A stretch of DNA of 64,000 nucleotides from Pedobacter sp. PF22-3 (GCF_026239555.1 NZ_JAPIVP010000014.1:1-64000); one strand, 5' to 3'; positions 49,171 through 59,251 are shown, counted from the stretch's first letter. Notes: generated from the sequence alone by a model not told the origin. Translations and numbers: made by a program.

Positions 49171-50309
49171 CATTTTTCCTCGGCGATAGCCAACATGGTG
49201 ACGATTTTGTCAATCACTTTTTGAACATCTTTCTCCACATTTCCGTAGTACGCATTTTTAAAGCTTTTTTCTGATATGATTGCTTTTTCTGCGGTACTAT
49301 AATGTTTTGTAACGTATTGGTGTAGCGCCTTGGGGCTGTTTGTTATGATAATGCCTGCTTCAACTTGTAAGTTAATAAATATGGCAAGCTGTCTAACCGT
49401 AAAGGATACTTTAAAATTGCTTTCTAAAATACCACCACGACTGAGGTCTTCGGCTATGGTATCTATTGATCTGAGGTAGCTGATTTCACTTTCAATATAC
49501 CTTAATATAGATTCATCAATGTTGGACAAATTTCTATTGTACGGTACGCTGATAGTTTTAAAAACCTGTCCAATGAGCTTTTTAAAGAAATGGATTAATC
49601 TATATTGCTCGCTAATGTTTTCGCATTTCTGAAGTTCGTGATTGAGGTGGCTACAGCAGAAATGATAAAAAGAGGGATGATTAAAATTTAAAGAGACGAG
49701 CAGCAGTATCATTTCGGATAGATCTAAAGGTAGCAATGATTTATTTAATGTGATTTTAAGTGACGCTAAAAAATCATGCAGATACCTAGCCTGTTCGAAA
49801 GTAAAACGACGTGGGCTGCTATTCATATGTTCGAAGATATGCTTAAATAAGGTCATGGTCTCATTATCTGCATGTAGCTCTTCGATGTGTTTTAGGATCC
49901 GGCTGGAACTTTCTGTAATATTTAATAAGAGCTTTTTCTGGCTAACCGCCGAAATGGGGCAGTCATAGTCAAAATAATAGGGGAACAGCTGCTGGAGATC
50001 CAAAACCATCTGGTTGAGCAGGTTTGCTATGTTACCAATTCCGTTTTTTCGATTGATGTTTGGCGCATCCTCATTCATCATAGCTTCTAGCTCATCCATT
50101 AACTGCAGCAATCCTCTTTGATGTTGCCTGATGTAAGCCTTAGCCCTATCAGGCTCAACTTGGATAACATGATGTAGGATGGAACTGATTATCCGTTTAC
50201 TTTCCTCTAAAATTTCGCCATGTAGTTCTTTGCAAGGGCACTGAAGAGTTGCACCTGCCTTAATCACATCCAAAATTAACTCCCTGAAACTGATAAGTTC
50301 GTATATCAT
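49167..50309 (-). CDS. Hypothetical protein, RteC-like C-terminus
   Basis: A 380-residue, all-helical, cytoplasmic protein. Residues 1-260 show no motif I recognise. The C-terminal 110 residues (SYLRSIDTIAEDLSRGG ... KVSFTVRQLAIFINLQVEAGII ... VTKHYSTAEKAIISEKSFKNAYY) resemble the helical domain seen in RteC, a regulator of Bacteroides conjugative transposons, and in other Bacteroidota proteins. No mobile-element genes accompany it, so regulation of transfer is unlikely to be its present job. Transcribed alone; 230 bases upstream of its start show no gene. Confidence 0.6.
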   Translation of the reverse strand: MIYELISFRELILDVIKAGATLQCPCKELHGEILEESKRIISSILHHVIQVEPDRAKAYIRQHQRGLLQLMDELEAMMNEDAPNINRKNGIGNIANLLNQMVLDLQQLFPYYFDYDCPISAVSQKKLLLNITESSSRILKHIEELHADNETMTLFKHIFEHMNSSPRRFTFEQARYLHDFLASLKITLNKSLLPLDLSEMILLLVSLNFNHPSFYHFCCSHLNHELQKCENISEQYRLIHFFKKLIGQVFKTISVPYNRNLSNIDESILRYIESEISYLRSIDTIAEDLSRGGILESNFKVSFTVRQLAIFINLQVEAGIIITNSPKALHQYVTKHYSTAEKAIISEKSFKNAYYGNVEKDVQKVIDKIVTMLAIAEEKC

Positions 50310-50539
50310 TTGCTTAATAGCCGATTGCCTAATTCTAAGTTTTTTATTTTAATTTCTCGAATTAACGTGGTAAAACGAAGCGTTAACTTGGTGAAACTAA
50401 ATTTTAACAATTGTTGGCTGTTATAAGCAGTATTGCGTTGATATTAAAAGCTAGGTATATTTAAATAACCATTGGAAGGGAGGAATAGATGGTATTATCA
50501 CACTATTTAGCGGGCATTAACCTTGATGTGATACATCTG

Positions 50540-50812
50540 TTATTGTAGGTGGTTTTCTATTGCGCCAGAGATCTGATTGATCTCGGCCACACCTAAAGAA
50601 AGGTGATGACCATTTCCAGCCAGTTTATGATCAGCGGCCAAGCCCTCAGTATCGATTTCTTCTGCTTTCAATAAAATCCAGTCAGATTCCTGTTTTTTGA
50701 TTACGCCTAAAGTATCTTCTAAATAAACAATCTGAAAATAATCATCTTTAGGAATAATGGTCAGTATTATTGCCTGATCATTATGGTTAATTTCAATATT
50801 AAATGCAGTCAT
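50540..50812 (-). CDS. Conserved small hypothetical protein
   Basis: 90 residues, soluble, no cysteines. The N-terminal part is beta-rich (FNIEINHNDQAIILTIIPKDDYFQIVYLED) and the C-terminal part helical (LGVAEINQISGAIENHLQ). Small proteins of this kind are widespread in Bacteroidota without assigned function. It stands alone, upstream of the aminotransferase 3' end. Confidence 0.6.
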   Translation of the reverse strand: MTAFNIEINHNDQAIILTIIPKDDYFQIVYLEDTLGVIKKQESDWILLKAEEIDTEGLAADHKLAGNGHHLSLGVAEINQISGAIENHLQ

Positions 50813-50878
50813 GATTTCAGAACCATTGCATTTCGCTTATTGTTTTGTTAACCGTCGTAAACCAGCATTTACTAAAAT

Positions 50879-50937
50879 GTTTAAACCGATTAATTGTTTG
50901 AAATTGAAGCGCTGCTCAACAACTAATCGGTTTAAAC
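50879..50937. terminator. 14-bp inverted repeat after the aminotransferase gene
   Basis: GTTTAAACCGATTA (50879-50892) pairs perfectly with TAATCGGTTTAAAC (50924-50937). It begins 10 bases beyond the minus-strand stop at 50947. The loop is long (31 bases) and there is no T tract, so it may be a transcript-end or stability hairpin. Confidence 0.5.
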
Positions 50938-50946
50938 GATTATATT

Positions 50947-52146
50947 TTAGTCCACTCTTCCCGGATATTGCTTCAATGCTATTTCCAAACAGTTCATAGC
51001 TGCATTTAAATCGTCGGTATTTAGTACGTATGCCATACGGACCTCATTTTTACCAGAACCAGGGGTAGAGTAGAAGCCGGTAGCAGGCGCCATCATTACC
51101 GTTTGATTATTATGGTTAAAGTCCTCTAAAATCCACTGACAGAATTTATCGGCGTCATCAATTGGGAATTTGGCCACTACATAAAAAGCACCACCCGGAT
51201 TAGGACAGAAAACACCTTCAATATTATTTAACCGATTGACCAAAGTATCTCTACGTAAAGTATATTCGGTATTTACTTTTTCAAAATAACTATCTGGCGT
51301 ATCTACAGCCGCTGCACCAGCAATTTGTTCTACCATACCAGGGCTTAACCTTGCCTGCGCAAATTTTAACCCTGATGCAATAACGTCCTTGTTTTTGGTA
51401 ATTAAACAGCCTAAGCGCGCACCACAGGCACTATAACGTTTAGAAACCGTATCCATAACCACCACATTTTCATCTAAGCCATCTAGATGCATAGGCGAAA
51501 TGAATTCCCTTCCATCATAACAGAATTCGCGATAAGCTTCATCAGAGAATAAAAATAGATCGTATTTAACACAAAGTGTTTTTAAGGCCTCTAGTTCTTC
51601 TTTAGAATATAAATAACCCGTAGGGTTATTAGGGTTACAGATAATAATCGCTTTGGTTTTTTCCGTAATCAACTTTTCGAATTCGGCGATCGGAGGTAAT
51701 GCAAAGCCATTTTCAATATAAGAAAGGATTGGTTTTACCACTACATTGCTCATGCAGGCAAAGCCATTGTAGTTAGCATAAAAAGGTTCTGGGATAATAA
51801 TTTCATCACCTTCGTTTACACAGGTTTGCATGGCAATGGTAATGGCCTCAGAGCCACCAACGGTTACCAGGATATTTTCTGGTGTAATATTGTAACCCAG
51901 TTTATTGTAGTATTCGGTCAGTTTTAAACGGTAGGCAAGCGTCCCTTCAGATGGTGTATAGGCCCAAACATTAAAATCAATGTTTTTGATGGCGTTTAAC
52001 ATTCCTTCTGGTGTTTCTATATCTGGTTGACCAATATTTAAATGGAAAACTTTCTTACCATCTTTTTTAGCTTGATCTGCAAATGGAGTTAACTTTCTGA
52101 TTGGTGATGCAGGCATCTGCACACCTTTTTGTGAAATTTTTGGCAT
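50947..52146 (-). CDS. PLP-dependent aminotransferase (aspartate-type, class I)
   Basis: A 399-residue class I aminotransferase. VGGSEAITIAMQTCV, ICNPNNPTGYLYS, FSDEAYREFCYD and K236 in DTVSKRYSACGARLG (the pyridoxal phosphate lysine) are all intact; R385-equivalent residues lie in NEVRMAYVL. This type in Bacteroidota is usually annotated as aspartate aminotransferase but may also act on aromatic or other amino acids. It lies upstream of a small hypothetical gene and downstream of DUF1573 on the same strand, separated by a terminator. Confidence 0.9.
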   Translation of the reverse strand: MPKISQKGVQMPASPIRKLTPFADQAKKDGKKVFHLNIGQPDIETPEGMLNAIKNIDFNVWAYTPSEGTLAYRLKLTEYYNKLGYNITPENILVTVGGSEAITIAMQTCVNEGDEIIIPEPFYANYNGFACMSNVVVKPILSYIENGFALPPIAEFEKLITEKTKAIIICNPNNPTGYLYSKEELEALKTLCVKYDLFLFSDEAYREFCYDGREFISPMHLDGLDENVVVMDTVSKRYSACGARLGCLITKNKDVIASGLKFAQARLSPGMVEQIAGAAAVDTPDSYFEKVNTEYTLRRDTLVNRLNNIEGVFCPNPGGAFYVVAKFPIDDADKFCQWILEDFNHNNQTVMMAPATGFYSTPGSGKNEVRMAYVLNTDDLNAAMNCLEIALKQYPGRVD

Positions 52147-52158
52147 GGCACAAAAATA

Positions 52159-52188
52159 AAAAAGTCCAGATGAAAATCTGGACTTTTT
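52159..52188 (-). terminator. Terminator of the DUF1573 gene
   Basis: AAAAAGTCCAGAT (52159-52171) with ATCTGGACTTTTT (52176-52188): a 13-bp stem with a 4-base loop, and A/T runs on both sides. Confidence 0.8.
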
Positions 52189-52208
52189 AAATATTATCGT
52201 CTAAAAAA

Positions 52209-52601
52209 TTATTTTGAAGATGCGGCAACTGTTTCACCTTTAATGTAAAGCACTTTAATTGGTGTTTTAGCATTTGAAGTAATGGTTACGGCTTTAGAAA
52301 AAGTTGATGGACCAGCAGCAGCGTTAAAAGTTACAGAAATTACACCGGTTTCACCTTTTTTTAGTGGAGTAGAAGTATATTTAGGTACCGTACATCCACA
52401 GCTAGCCTCAGCTTTGGAGATAATTAAAGGCGCCTCACCAATGTTAGTGTATTTAAAGTCGTAAGTTACTGGTTTATTTAAAACAATTTTACCAAAATCG
52501 TGCGTTTCGGATTCAAATTTAAACTCCGCAGGTTTAGTTTGTGCGTTTACTGCAAGCCCTAAACCTAAAACAAAAGCGAATAATACTAAGATCTTTTTCA
52601 T
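52209..52601 (-). CDS. DUF1573 domain protein, secreted
   Basis: A 130-residue protein with a signal peptide (MKKILVLFAFVLGLGLAVNAQ) and one DUF1573 Ig-like domain: HDFGKIVLNKPVTYDFKYTNIGEAPLIISKAEASCGCTVPKY ... ITSNAKTPIKVLYIKGE. The SCGCT cysteine pair is the family hallmark. The periplasmic role is unknown. It is divergent from the E1 dehydrogenase gene; the 170 bases between them hold both promoters. Confidence 0.88.
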   Translation of the reverse strand: MKKILVLFAFVLGLGLAVNAQTKPAEFKFESETHDFGKIVLNKPVTYDFKYTNIGEAPLIISKAEASCGCTVPKYTSTPLKKGETGVISVTFNAAAGPSTFSKAVTITSNAKTPIKVLYIKGETVAASSK

Positions 52602-52744
52602 GTTATGTGGGTATATTTTATTTTTTTAAAATTACTAAAACAAATTTAATGTTTTCTGAGTAAAACAAAAACTATTCCAATTATATTTTGCAAATCGATA
52701 TATAATTTTACAATGGAGGATAAAGGCAAGCTTTTAATTTTGCA

Positions 52745-52752
52745 TATATTTG
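52745..52752 (+). promoter_or_regulatory. -7 promoter element of the E1 gene
   Basis: TATATTTG fits the -7 consensus and gives a leader of about 15 bases to the ATG at 52775. No -33 box stands out. Confidence 0.5.
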
Positions 52753-52774
52753 CCGCAACCAATCTTTGATTACT

Positions 52775-55195
52775 ATGCCGAATGAAAAATTGATGACCAA
52801 AACTATTGATGCTTCCGAACTCAGTTTTAACGATTTTAAATCTATTGTTATAAACGACTATAAAATCGCCTTCGAAAGTAGGCAGGCCAGTGTTTTAGGC
52901 CGTAGGGAAGTATTAACAGGGAAGGCTAAATTTGGCATTTTCGGCGATGGTAAAGAGGTTCCGCAGTTGGCCATGGCGAAAGCCTTTAAAAATGGCGATT
53001 GGCGCTCTGGTTATTACCGCGATCAGACGTTTGCCTTTGCTACAGGGATTTCTACTATTAAAGAATTTTTTGCACAGCTCTATGCCAATCCTACCGAAGG
53101 GGCTGATCCATTTTCGGGGGGAAGACAGATGAACTGTCATTTTGCAACAAAATCTGTAAATGAAGATGGTAGCTGGAACGATTTAACGCAGATTAAAAAC
53201 TGCTCATCAGATATTTCGCCAACAGGTGGCCAGATGGCACGTTTGGTAGGTCTAGCTTACGCCTCTAAATTATTCAGGCAAAATAAAGAACTCGATTACT
53301 TAAAGCACTTTTCTGTAAACGGAAATGAGGTTGCTTTTGGTACCATTGGCAATGCGTCAACCTCTGAAGGGGTATTTTTTGAAGCTATTAACGCCGCTGG
53401 TGTTTTACAGATACCAATGGCCATTTCTATTTGGGATGATAATTATGGCATTTCAGTTCCCGCAAAGTATCAAACTACTAAAGAAGATATTTCTGAGGTT
53501 TTAAAAGGCTTTCAGCGTAATGCCGATCAATTGGGTTACGAAATATACAAGGTAAAAGGTTGGGATTATCCGGCTTTATGTGAGGTATATGAAAAAGCAA
53601 TAAATGTTTGTAGAGACGAACATGTACCTGTTTTAATTCATGTAACCGAACTTACTCAACCTCAGGGTCATTCTACCTCTGGTTCGCACGAACGATACAA
53701 ATCAAAAGACCGCTTATCTTGGGAAACTGAGCACGATTGTATCCTGAAAATGCGCTCCTGGATGCTGGATTCTGCAGTAGCAACTGAAGAGGAAATTGCA
53801 GAGGTGGAGAAAAATGCAAAGGTTTTTGTGCGCAACGCACAAAAAGAAGCCTGGAATGAGTTTTTGGATAGCATTAAACCAGAACAAAAACAAGTGGTTG
53901 ATTTAATCGGAGGCATAGCTAAACACCAACCCGAACTGGCTAAAATTGCTGCTAATCTGGCTTCAACTGCCGATGCACAACGTAGAGAGGTTTTTGCTGC
54001 TGCACGCAAATCCATACGTTTATCTGCCGGTTTTAATTCTCCAGAACGCGATGAACTGTTAGCCTGGTATAAGCAGCAAGCTAAGTTTAATTATGACCGT
54101 TATAATTCTAAACTGCATACCAACGGCATGGAAAGTCCGGATATGATTGCAGTAGTTGATGCCGTGTATGATGAGCAGTCGAAAATGGTTGACGGTAGAG
54201 AAGTGCTTAATGCCTGCTTTAATGAAAACTTCGCGCGCGATCCGCGTTTGGTTGCTTTTGGAGAAGATCTAGGAAATATTGGAGACGTAAACCAAGGTTT
54301 TGCGGGTTTGCAGGCCAAATATGGCGAATTAAGAATTACCGATACCGGAATCAGAGAAATGACCATCATGGGCCAGGGTATTGGATTGGCCATGAGGGGT
54401 TTAAAACCGATTGCCGAAATACAATATCTTGATTATTTAATTTTTGCATTAAATGTACTTAGCGACGATTTAGCATCGCTTTCTTATCGTACCAAAGGGA
54501 TCCAGAAGGCACCGGTTATTGTGCGCACTCGCGGTCATCGGTTGGAAGGAATCTGGCATTCGGGTTCACCAATCAGCATGATTTTGGGCGCTTTAAGAGG
54601 AATGCATTTATGTGTGCCGAGAAATATGACCCAAGCTGCCGGTATGTATAATACCCTTTTTAGGGCTGATGAACCGGCAATAGTAATTGAGTGTTTAAAT
54701 GGTTACAGGCTTAAAGAAAAACTACCAAATAACGCTGGAGATTTTACAGTGCCGTTGGGCAGAGCAGAGGTTTTAGAAGAAGGAACAGATATTACAGTTA
54801 TATCTTACGGTTCTTCTTTAAGAATTGTTCAGGAGGCAGCCGAAGAACTGAGCTTAATGGGTATTTCTGTAGAAATTATTGATCCACAAACGCTCTTGCC
54901 TTTCGATACCACACAGGTTTGTGTAAACTCGCTTGCTAAAACCAGTAAACTATTGGTGGTAGATGAGGATGTTCCGGGGGGAGCATCTGCATATATCCTT
55001 CAAAAGGTATTGGAAGAACAAAAAGGTTATTTCCATTTAGATGGTCAGCCGAAAACTTTGACGGCTAAAGCGCATCGGCCACCATTCGGATCAGACGGTG
55101 ATTATTTCAGTAAACCATCTGTTGATGATGTGATCGAAACTATTTACCAAATGATGCACGATGCAAATCCAACTAAATACCCATCAATTTTTTAA
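52775..55195 (+). CDS. 2-oxoacid dehydrogenase E1, fused alpha and beta subunits
   Basis: About 806 residues; the ATG at 52775 (MPNEKLMTKTIDASE) follows the promoter, whereas 52766 is TTG. Residues 1-400 are the E1 alpha part, with the thiamine diphosphate region FGTIGNASTSEGVFFEAINAAG ... IWDDNYGISVP. Residues 450-806 are the E1 beta part (REVLNACFNENFARDPRLVAFGEDLGNIGDVNQGFAGL ... IDPQTLLPFDT). The enzyme decarboxylates pyruvate-type or branched-chain 2-oxoacids and passes the acyl group to E2. Fused E1 of this kind in Bacteroidota is usually assigned to branched-chain 2-oxoacids; the substrate is inferred. E2 and E3 are not in the window. Confidence 0.88.
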   Translation: MPNEKLMTKTIDASELSFNDFKSIVINDYKIAFESRQASVLGRREVLTGKAKFGIFGDGKEVPQLAMAKAFKNGDWRSGYYRDQTFAFATGISTIKEFFAQLYANPTEGADPFSGGRQMNCHFATKSVNEDGSWNDLTQIKNCSSDISPTGGQMARLVGLAYASKLFRQNKELDYLKHFSVNGNEVAFGTIGNASTSEGVFFEAINAAGVLQIPMAISIWDDNYGISVPAKYQTTKEDISEVLKGFQRNADQLGYEIYKVKGWDYPALCEVYEKAINVCRDEHVPVLIHVTELTQPQGHSTSGSHERYKSKDRLSWETEHDCILKMRSWMLDSAVATEEEIAEVEKNAKVFVRNAQKEAWNEFLDSIKPEQKQVVDLIGGIAKHQPELAKIAANLASTADAQRREVFAAARKSIRLSAGFNSPERDELLAWYKQQAKFNYDRYNSKLHTNGMESPDMIAVVDAVYDEQSKMVDGREVLNACFNENFARDPRLVAFGEDLGNIGDVNQGFAGLQAKYGELRITDTGIREMTIMGQGIGLAMRGLKPIAEIQYLDYLIFALNVLSDDLASLSYRTKGIQKAPVIVRTRGHRLEGIWHSGSPISMILGALRGMHLCVPRNMTQAAGMYNTLFRADEPAIVIECLNGYRLKEKLPNNAGDFTVPLGRAEVLEEGTDITVISYGSSLRIVQEAAEELSLMGISVEIIDPQTLLPFDTTQVCVNSLAKTSKLLVVDEDVPGGASAYILQKVLEEQKGYFHLDGQPKTLTAKAHRPPFGSDGDYFSKPSVDDVIETIYQMMHDANPTKYPSIF

Positions 55196-55447
55196 TTAAA
55201 TGGTAGCAGAGGCATAAAATTTAACGATTGGAATAGTATAAAAGGTTTATCATCAGTTTCTTATTTGAGGTTTTGATGAGATGTAAAAAAATGGTTACTA
55301 TTGATCATTTTTTTATTTACTTTTAAAGACCAAACTCTATTTTGTTATTTCAGTATGTTTTGTTTAATTCCCGTTCTAAAACACTGTAATTTTCAAGATC
55401 TTTCGTGGTATTTTAAGATAAAGCAAATAATTAGTTGATCTGAAATA

Positions 55448-57760
55448 ATGCGATATCTTGTAAATATACAGTTAGTTAGTAAAGTATGTTCTTTTAAAAA
55501 AGGCGTGCTGTTTCTTTTTTTTTTATTTCTAAGCACATTTGGCTTTAGCCAGGTAAGCGCACCACAGAAAAAACTTGATAGCCTATTAAATTTAAATCAA
55601 AAGAATCTAAAATCAGATTCCACTAAAATCAAAATATTGACGGAGGTTTACCGCCAATACATGAGAATGAAAAACGTTGAAAAGGCGAATGAGTACGTGG
55701 ACAAAACCATTCAGCTTTCTCATGAAAAAAATCTCAAAAAATTTTCTGCATTTGCTTATTACCGTAGAGGCTTAATGTACCATGGAAGGTCTGAATATCA
55801 AAAAGCGGAAGAAAATTATCAATATGCAGTAACTGAGTATGCTTCGGTAGGGAATTTGGATATGGTGGCTGGTACTTACCTTAATCTAGGTGCTTTATAT
55901 AGCAGCATTCCTGATTATGTTAAATCGCTGGAAGTAAATCAGAAAGCGATAGCTATTTATGAAAAAATGGGTAATGAAGTTGATCTGGCAAGTTGCTATA
56001 CCAATATTTCTACTATTTATCAGCGTTTGGGCAATCAAAGTCAGGCATTGGTTTACATGCACATGGCGCTAAAAATATTTACCAAAGATGGCGAAAATAC
56101 AAGAGGGGCAGCAGTTGTTTATGGCTTAATCGGAAGCAATTACTTTGAGGCTTCGGATCGTGAATTGATGGAGATGAATGTACTGCCCAGCCAAAAAATA
56201 AAACTGGCATTAACCTATTACAACAAATCTTTAAAGGTATCAGAGGCTATTGGAGATTTAGGTTTAATCGCTACGATTAAAAGAGATCTTGCCGACTTAT
56301 ACAGTTCAACAGGACAAAAGGATATCGCGTTAAAATCATATCAAAAATCGGTCGAGTTAAATAAATCTGGAGATGATAGAGAAGCCTATGCTGCAAGTTT
56401 ATATGCTTTGGGTAATTTTTACCAAAAAGAAAATGATTTTGAAAATGCCATTACATTACTCAATACCAGTTTGAAAATTGCAGAAGACAATAAACTGCTG
56501 GATATAGAAAAACAATCTACCTTGGGCCTGAGTGCTGTATATGAAAAACTAAAAGATTATAACAAATCGTTAGCTTATTACAGACAGTATATTGCGGTTA
56601 GAGATAAAATTTTTGATGAGGAAAAGGAAAAGGAAATTACCAGAAGGCAAATGCAGCTCGATTTTGGCATTAAAGAACGCGATTATTTATTGAAACAAAA
56701 ACTTACAGCGGGCGAGTTAAAAAGACAGCAGCAGGAACTTGAGCTTAAAAGACAACAGTTAGTCTTGAGTGATAAGGAAAAAGTATTGGATCTGTTAACT
56801 TTTCAAAAAGCAAAAGCTGACCTCGATATCCAGCGCTTGGCTCAGGATAATAAATTTGCAAAAGCCAAGTTTGAAGCTCAGCTAGCCAGCGGCGTAAAGG
56901 ATAAGCAAATCAGTAAGCAGGTACAACAGATTAAATTTGATAGTCGTGTTAAATTATTCCTTACCATTGCTACCATACTGATTCTGATTATTGCCCTTGT
57001 TATATTTTACAATCAGCGGAAAACAAAGCGGCTGAATATAATCATCAATAACCAAAAACGAGAGTTAGAGCAGTTAAGTAAGGTTAAAGACCGCATTTTT
57101 AGCGTAGTCAGTCATGATATGCGTACCCCGGTAAATTCGTTAATTTCCTTTATGCAATTGCTTGAAGGTGGTAATATTGAGCAAGAGAAGTTAAAGCGGT
57201 ATGCGGTTTCGCTAAAAAATAACCTTACCTATACCTCCACAATGATGGAGAACCTCCTGAATTGGGCAGCCAGCCAGATGCAGGGTTTTAACCCATATTT
57301 ACAATCCTTGGATATTTGTGAACTGATTAATGAAGTTATTCTTTCTCTGCAGCATCACGCCGATGAAAAAAGTCTGACTATTCAAAATTTAGTGCCAGCC
57401 AAAACATTTTGCAAGGCAGATTCGAATATGTTTATGCTGGTTATTCGAAATATCGTCAGCAATGCCATTAAATTTACACCCGATGGTGGTACGATTACCA
57501 CTGGAGCAATTTCAATTGAAAATATGCTTGAAATTAAAATTTCTGATACGGGCATCGGTTTAACATCTGCACAGATTGAGCACTTTAATAAGCAGGGTTA
57601 TTCAGGTGTTGGAGTGAGCACTTTGGGTACAAATAAAGAAAAAGGAACTGGCTTAGGTTTATTGCTCTCCAGAACCTTTACCAGCTTAATGGATGGAGAA
57701 ATTAGTGCAGGCAGTAATCCAGCAGCTGGCAGTTATTTTAAAATAATCCTGAAGAAATAA
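55448..57760 (+). CDS. TPR-containing sensor histidine kinase
   Basis: A 770-residue membrane kinase. A signal/anchor (GVLFLFFLFLSTFGFSQ) is followed by about seven tetratricopeptide repeats in the periplasm (60-400), a long coiled coil (400-490), one membrane helix (KLFLTIATILILIIALVIFY), HisKA with H556 in VVSHDMRTPVNSL and a HATPase_c domain (IVSNAIKFTPDGG; SDTGIGL; GTGLGLLLS). It faces a LytTR response regulator with only 1 base between the two stop codons, so the two form a pair. The signal it senses is unknown. Confidence 0.9.
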   Translation: MRYLVNIQLVSKVCSFKKGVLFLFFLFLSTFGFSQVSAPQKKLDSLLNLNQKNLKSDSTKIKILTEVYRQYMRMKNVEKANEYVDKTIQLSHEKNLKKFSAFAYYRRGLMYHGRSEYQKAEENYQYAVTEYASVGNLDMVAGTYLNLGALYSSIPDYVKSLEVNQKAIAIYEKMGNEVDLASCYTNISTIYQRLGNQSQALVYMHMALKIFTKDGENTRGAAVVYGLIGSNYFEASDRELMEMNVLPSQKIKLALTYYNKSLKVSEAIGDLGLIATIKRDLADLYSSTGQKDIALKSYQKSVELNKSGDDREAYAASLYALGNFYQKENDFENAITLLNTSLKIAEDNKLLDIEKQSTLGLSAVYEKLKDYNKSLAYYRQYIAVRDKIFDEEKEKEITRRQMQLDFGIKERDYLLKQKLTAGELKRQQQELELKRQQLVLSDKEKVLDLLTFQKAKADLDIQRLAQDNKFAKAKFEAQLASGVKDKQISKQVQQIKFDSRVKLFLTIATILILIIALVIFYNQRKTKRLNIIINNQKRELEQLSKVKDRIFSVVSHDMRTPVNSLISFMQLLEGGNIEQEKLKRYAVSLKNNLTYTSTMMENLLNWAASQMQGFNPYLQSLDICELINEVILSLQHHADEKSLTIQNLVPAKTFCKADSNMFMLVIRNIVSNAIKFTPDGGTITTGAISIENMLEIKISDTGIGLTSAQIEHFNKQGYSGVGVSTLGTNKEKGTGLGLLLSRTFTSLMDGEISAGSNPAAGSYFKIILKK

Positions 57761-57761
57761 C

Positions 57762-58517
57762 TTATTTTAAAAATCTCGACAGAATTTTCTTATCGATTGA
57801 TTTTTCCAATAATTCCTGCCGGTTGGAAGCGCTTATGGGAACCAAAAAGTTATTTTCTAAATGAACTTCGTGATTAGTTAAAGTTACAATATGGTTTACA
57901 TTAATGATGTACTGTTTATGTACCCTGGAGAAAATTTTAGAAGGTAATTGTTTTTCTAAATTTTTTAAGCTTACTAAAATAATATGTTTATCTATACGGG
58001 TAAACAGTTTTGAGAAATCGCCCATGCTTTCGATATAAATCACATCATTATATTTCAGCTTCGTTATACCTTTAGTCTCTCTAAAAAAGAAATAATCGTC
58101 ATCTGTTTTATCGTCAATGTTTAAGTTTTCTACAGGAAGTTTATTGACCTGTTTCCTTAACACAATATATTCTATTGCTTTGTTGGTGGCCTTTAATATA
58201 CGTTCAAAAGTCGCGGGCTTAACAATAAAATCCAGGGCATCCAGGTTAAAGCTTTCTGCTGCGTACTCGCTAAATGAAGTAATAAAGATAAATAAAGGTT
58301 GTTTTTTTAAGCTCTTTAATAAATCCATACCAGAAAGTTCTGGCATATCAATATCAGAATAAACAATATCTATGGCAGTGGTTGATAAAATTTGTGAGGC
58401 CTCTATGCCATTACTACAAACAGCAACAATATTTAATGATGGAATTTTTTTTAGATGCATTTCTACGGCATCTCTTTCAATTTCATTATCATCAACAATT
58501 AAGCAGCTGTATGTCAT
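57762..58517 (-). CDS. LytTR family response regulator
   Basis: A 251-residue regulator. The receiver domain has the acidic pair D9-D10, phosphoacceptor D55 in VYSDIDMPELSG and K in DFIVKPATFERIL. The C-terminal LytTR DNA-binding domain begins near residue 150 (YFFFRETKGITKLKYNDVIYIESMGDFSKLFT ... FSRVHKQYIINVNHI). It converges on and is probably phosphorylated by the TPR histidine kinase. Confidence 0.9.
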   Translation of the reverse strand: MTYSCLIVDDNEIERDAVEMHLKKIPSLNIVAVCSNGIEASQILSTTAIDIVYSDIDMPELSGMDLLKSLKKQPLFIFITSFSEYAAESFNLDALDFIVKPATFERILKATNKAIEYIVLRKQVNKLPVENLNIDDKTDDDYFFFRETKGITKLKYNDVIYIESMGDFSKLFTRIDKHIILVSLKNLEKQLPSKIFSRVHKQYIINVNHIVTLTNHEVHLENNFLVPISASNRQELLEKSIDKKILSRFLK

Positions 58518-58632
58518 TTAGATATTAGGATATGTAATTTATTTACAGAACAGTATTTCCAGTTAAAGTTACATTAAAATATGGATTATAATATAATTTG
58601 GCTAGTGCTCTATTGAAAACGTAAAGTTAACT

Positions 58633-59241
58633 TTAATTTTGGTGTTTTTTTTCTCCCGTATATAATTTCTCCCCAGCTTTTACAGGCAATTGTAAGTCGT
58701 TTTCTTCTGGTGGTACAGGGCAGCGGTAGCCGTCACTATAAGCGCAGTAAGGGTTATAGGCTTTATTAAAATCGATTTCGATATGATTATCCACAATTTC
58801 TTTCGTATCCAGATCAATGTACCTGCCACCGCCGTAAGTTTCCTTGTTGTTGGTTTCGTCTGTAAAGGGCAAAAAGAGGTGGTCTTTATAAATAGGATTA
58901 GTAGATAAAGAAACACTTTTATACAAAGTCATCTGGATTTTCTCGTTATGGAGAACGAAGTTTACATGAGCATATTTATAGTAATCGCTGCTAGTGCCAT
59001 TAAATGTAGGCATTTTGAAAACTTTTTCGTTTTTTAATAATTCTACAGCAGCCAAAATTTTATAAGTACTGTCTGCATCATAAAAGTGTAGATTTTGCAG
59101 GTCGCTATTCTTAAGCGGCGACCGATTATCTTTAATGAAATCCTGTTTATAAGCTTCACGGTGTTTAGCAATCTGTTTAGCGTAACTTTGGGCAAAGCTA
59201 TTCATGCTGAACAATAGTAATAAGAAGGTGATGGTTTTCAT
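58633..59241 (-). CDS. DUF1684 family secreted protein
   Basis: About 202 residues from the ATG at 59241, which starts a good signal peptide (MKTITFLLLLFSMNSFAQ); the in-frame ATG at 59262 lies inside aroC. The domain reads HREAYKQDFIKDNRSPL at the start and ends with NPYCAYSDGYRCPVPPEENDLQLPV, the DUF1684 signature. The family has no proven function. It follows aroC on the same strand with a 10-base gap. Confidence 0.85.
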   Translation of the reverse strand: MKTITFLLLLFSMNSFAQSYAKQIAKHREAYKQDFIKDNRSPLKNSDLQNLHFYDADSTYKILAAVELLKNEKVFKMPTFNGTSSDYYKYAHVNFVLHNEKIQMTLYKSVSLSTNPIYKDHLFLPFTDETNNKETYGGGRYIDLDTKEIVDNHIEIDFNKAYNPYCAYSDGYRCPVPPEENDLQLPVKAGEKLYTGEKKHQN

Positions 59242-59251
59242 TGGCGGAATA

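Noticed and set aside
49167-50309. Conjugative transposon based on the RteC-like C-terminus
   Set aside because: No tra, mob, integrase or tetQ-type genes occur in the window; the similarity is limited to a helical domain.
55196-55447. Clear promoter for the TPR histidine kinase
   Set aside because: TATGTTTT-like text exists, but no TAnnTTTG with a proper -33 box could be defended.
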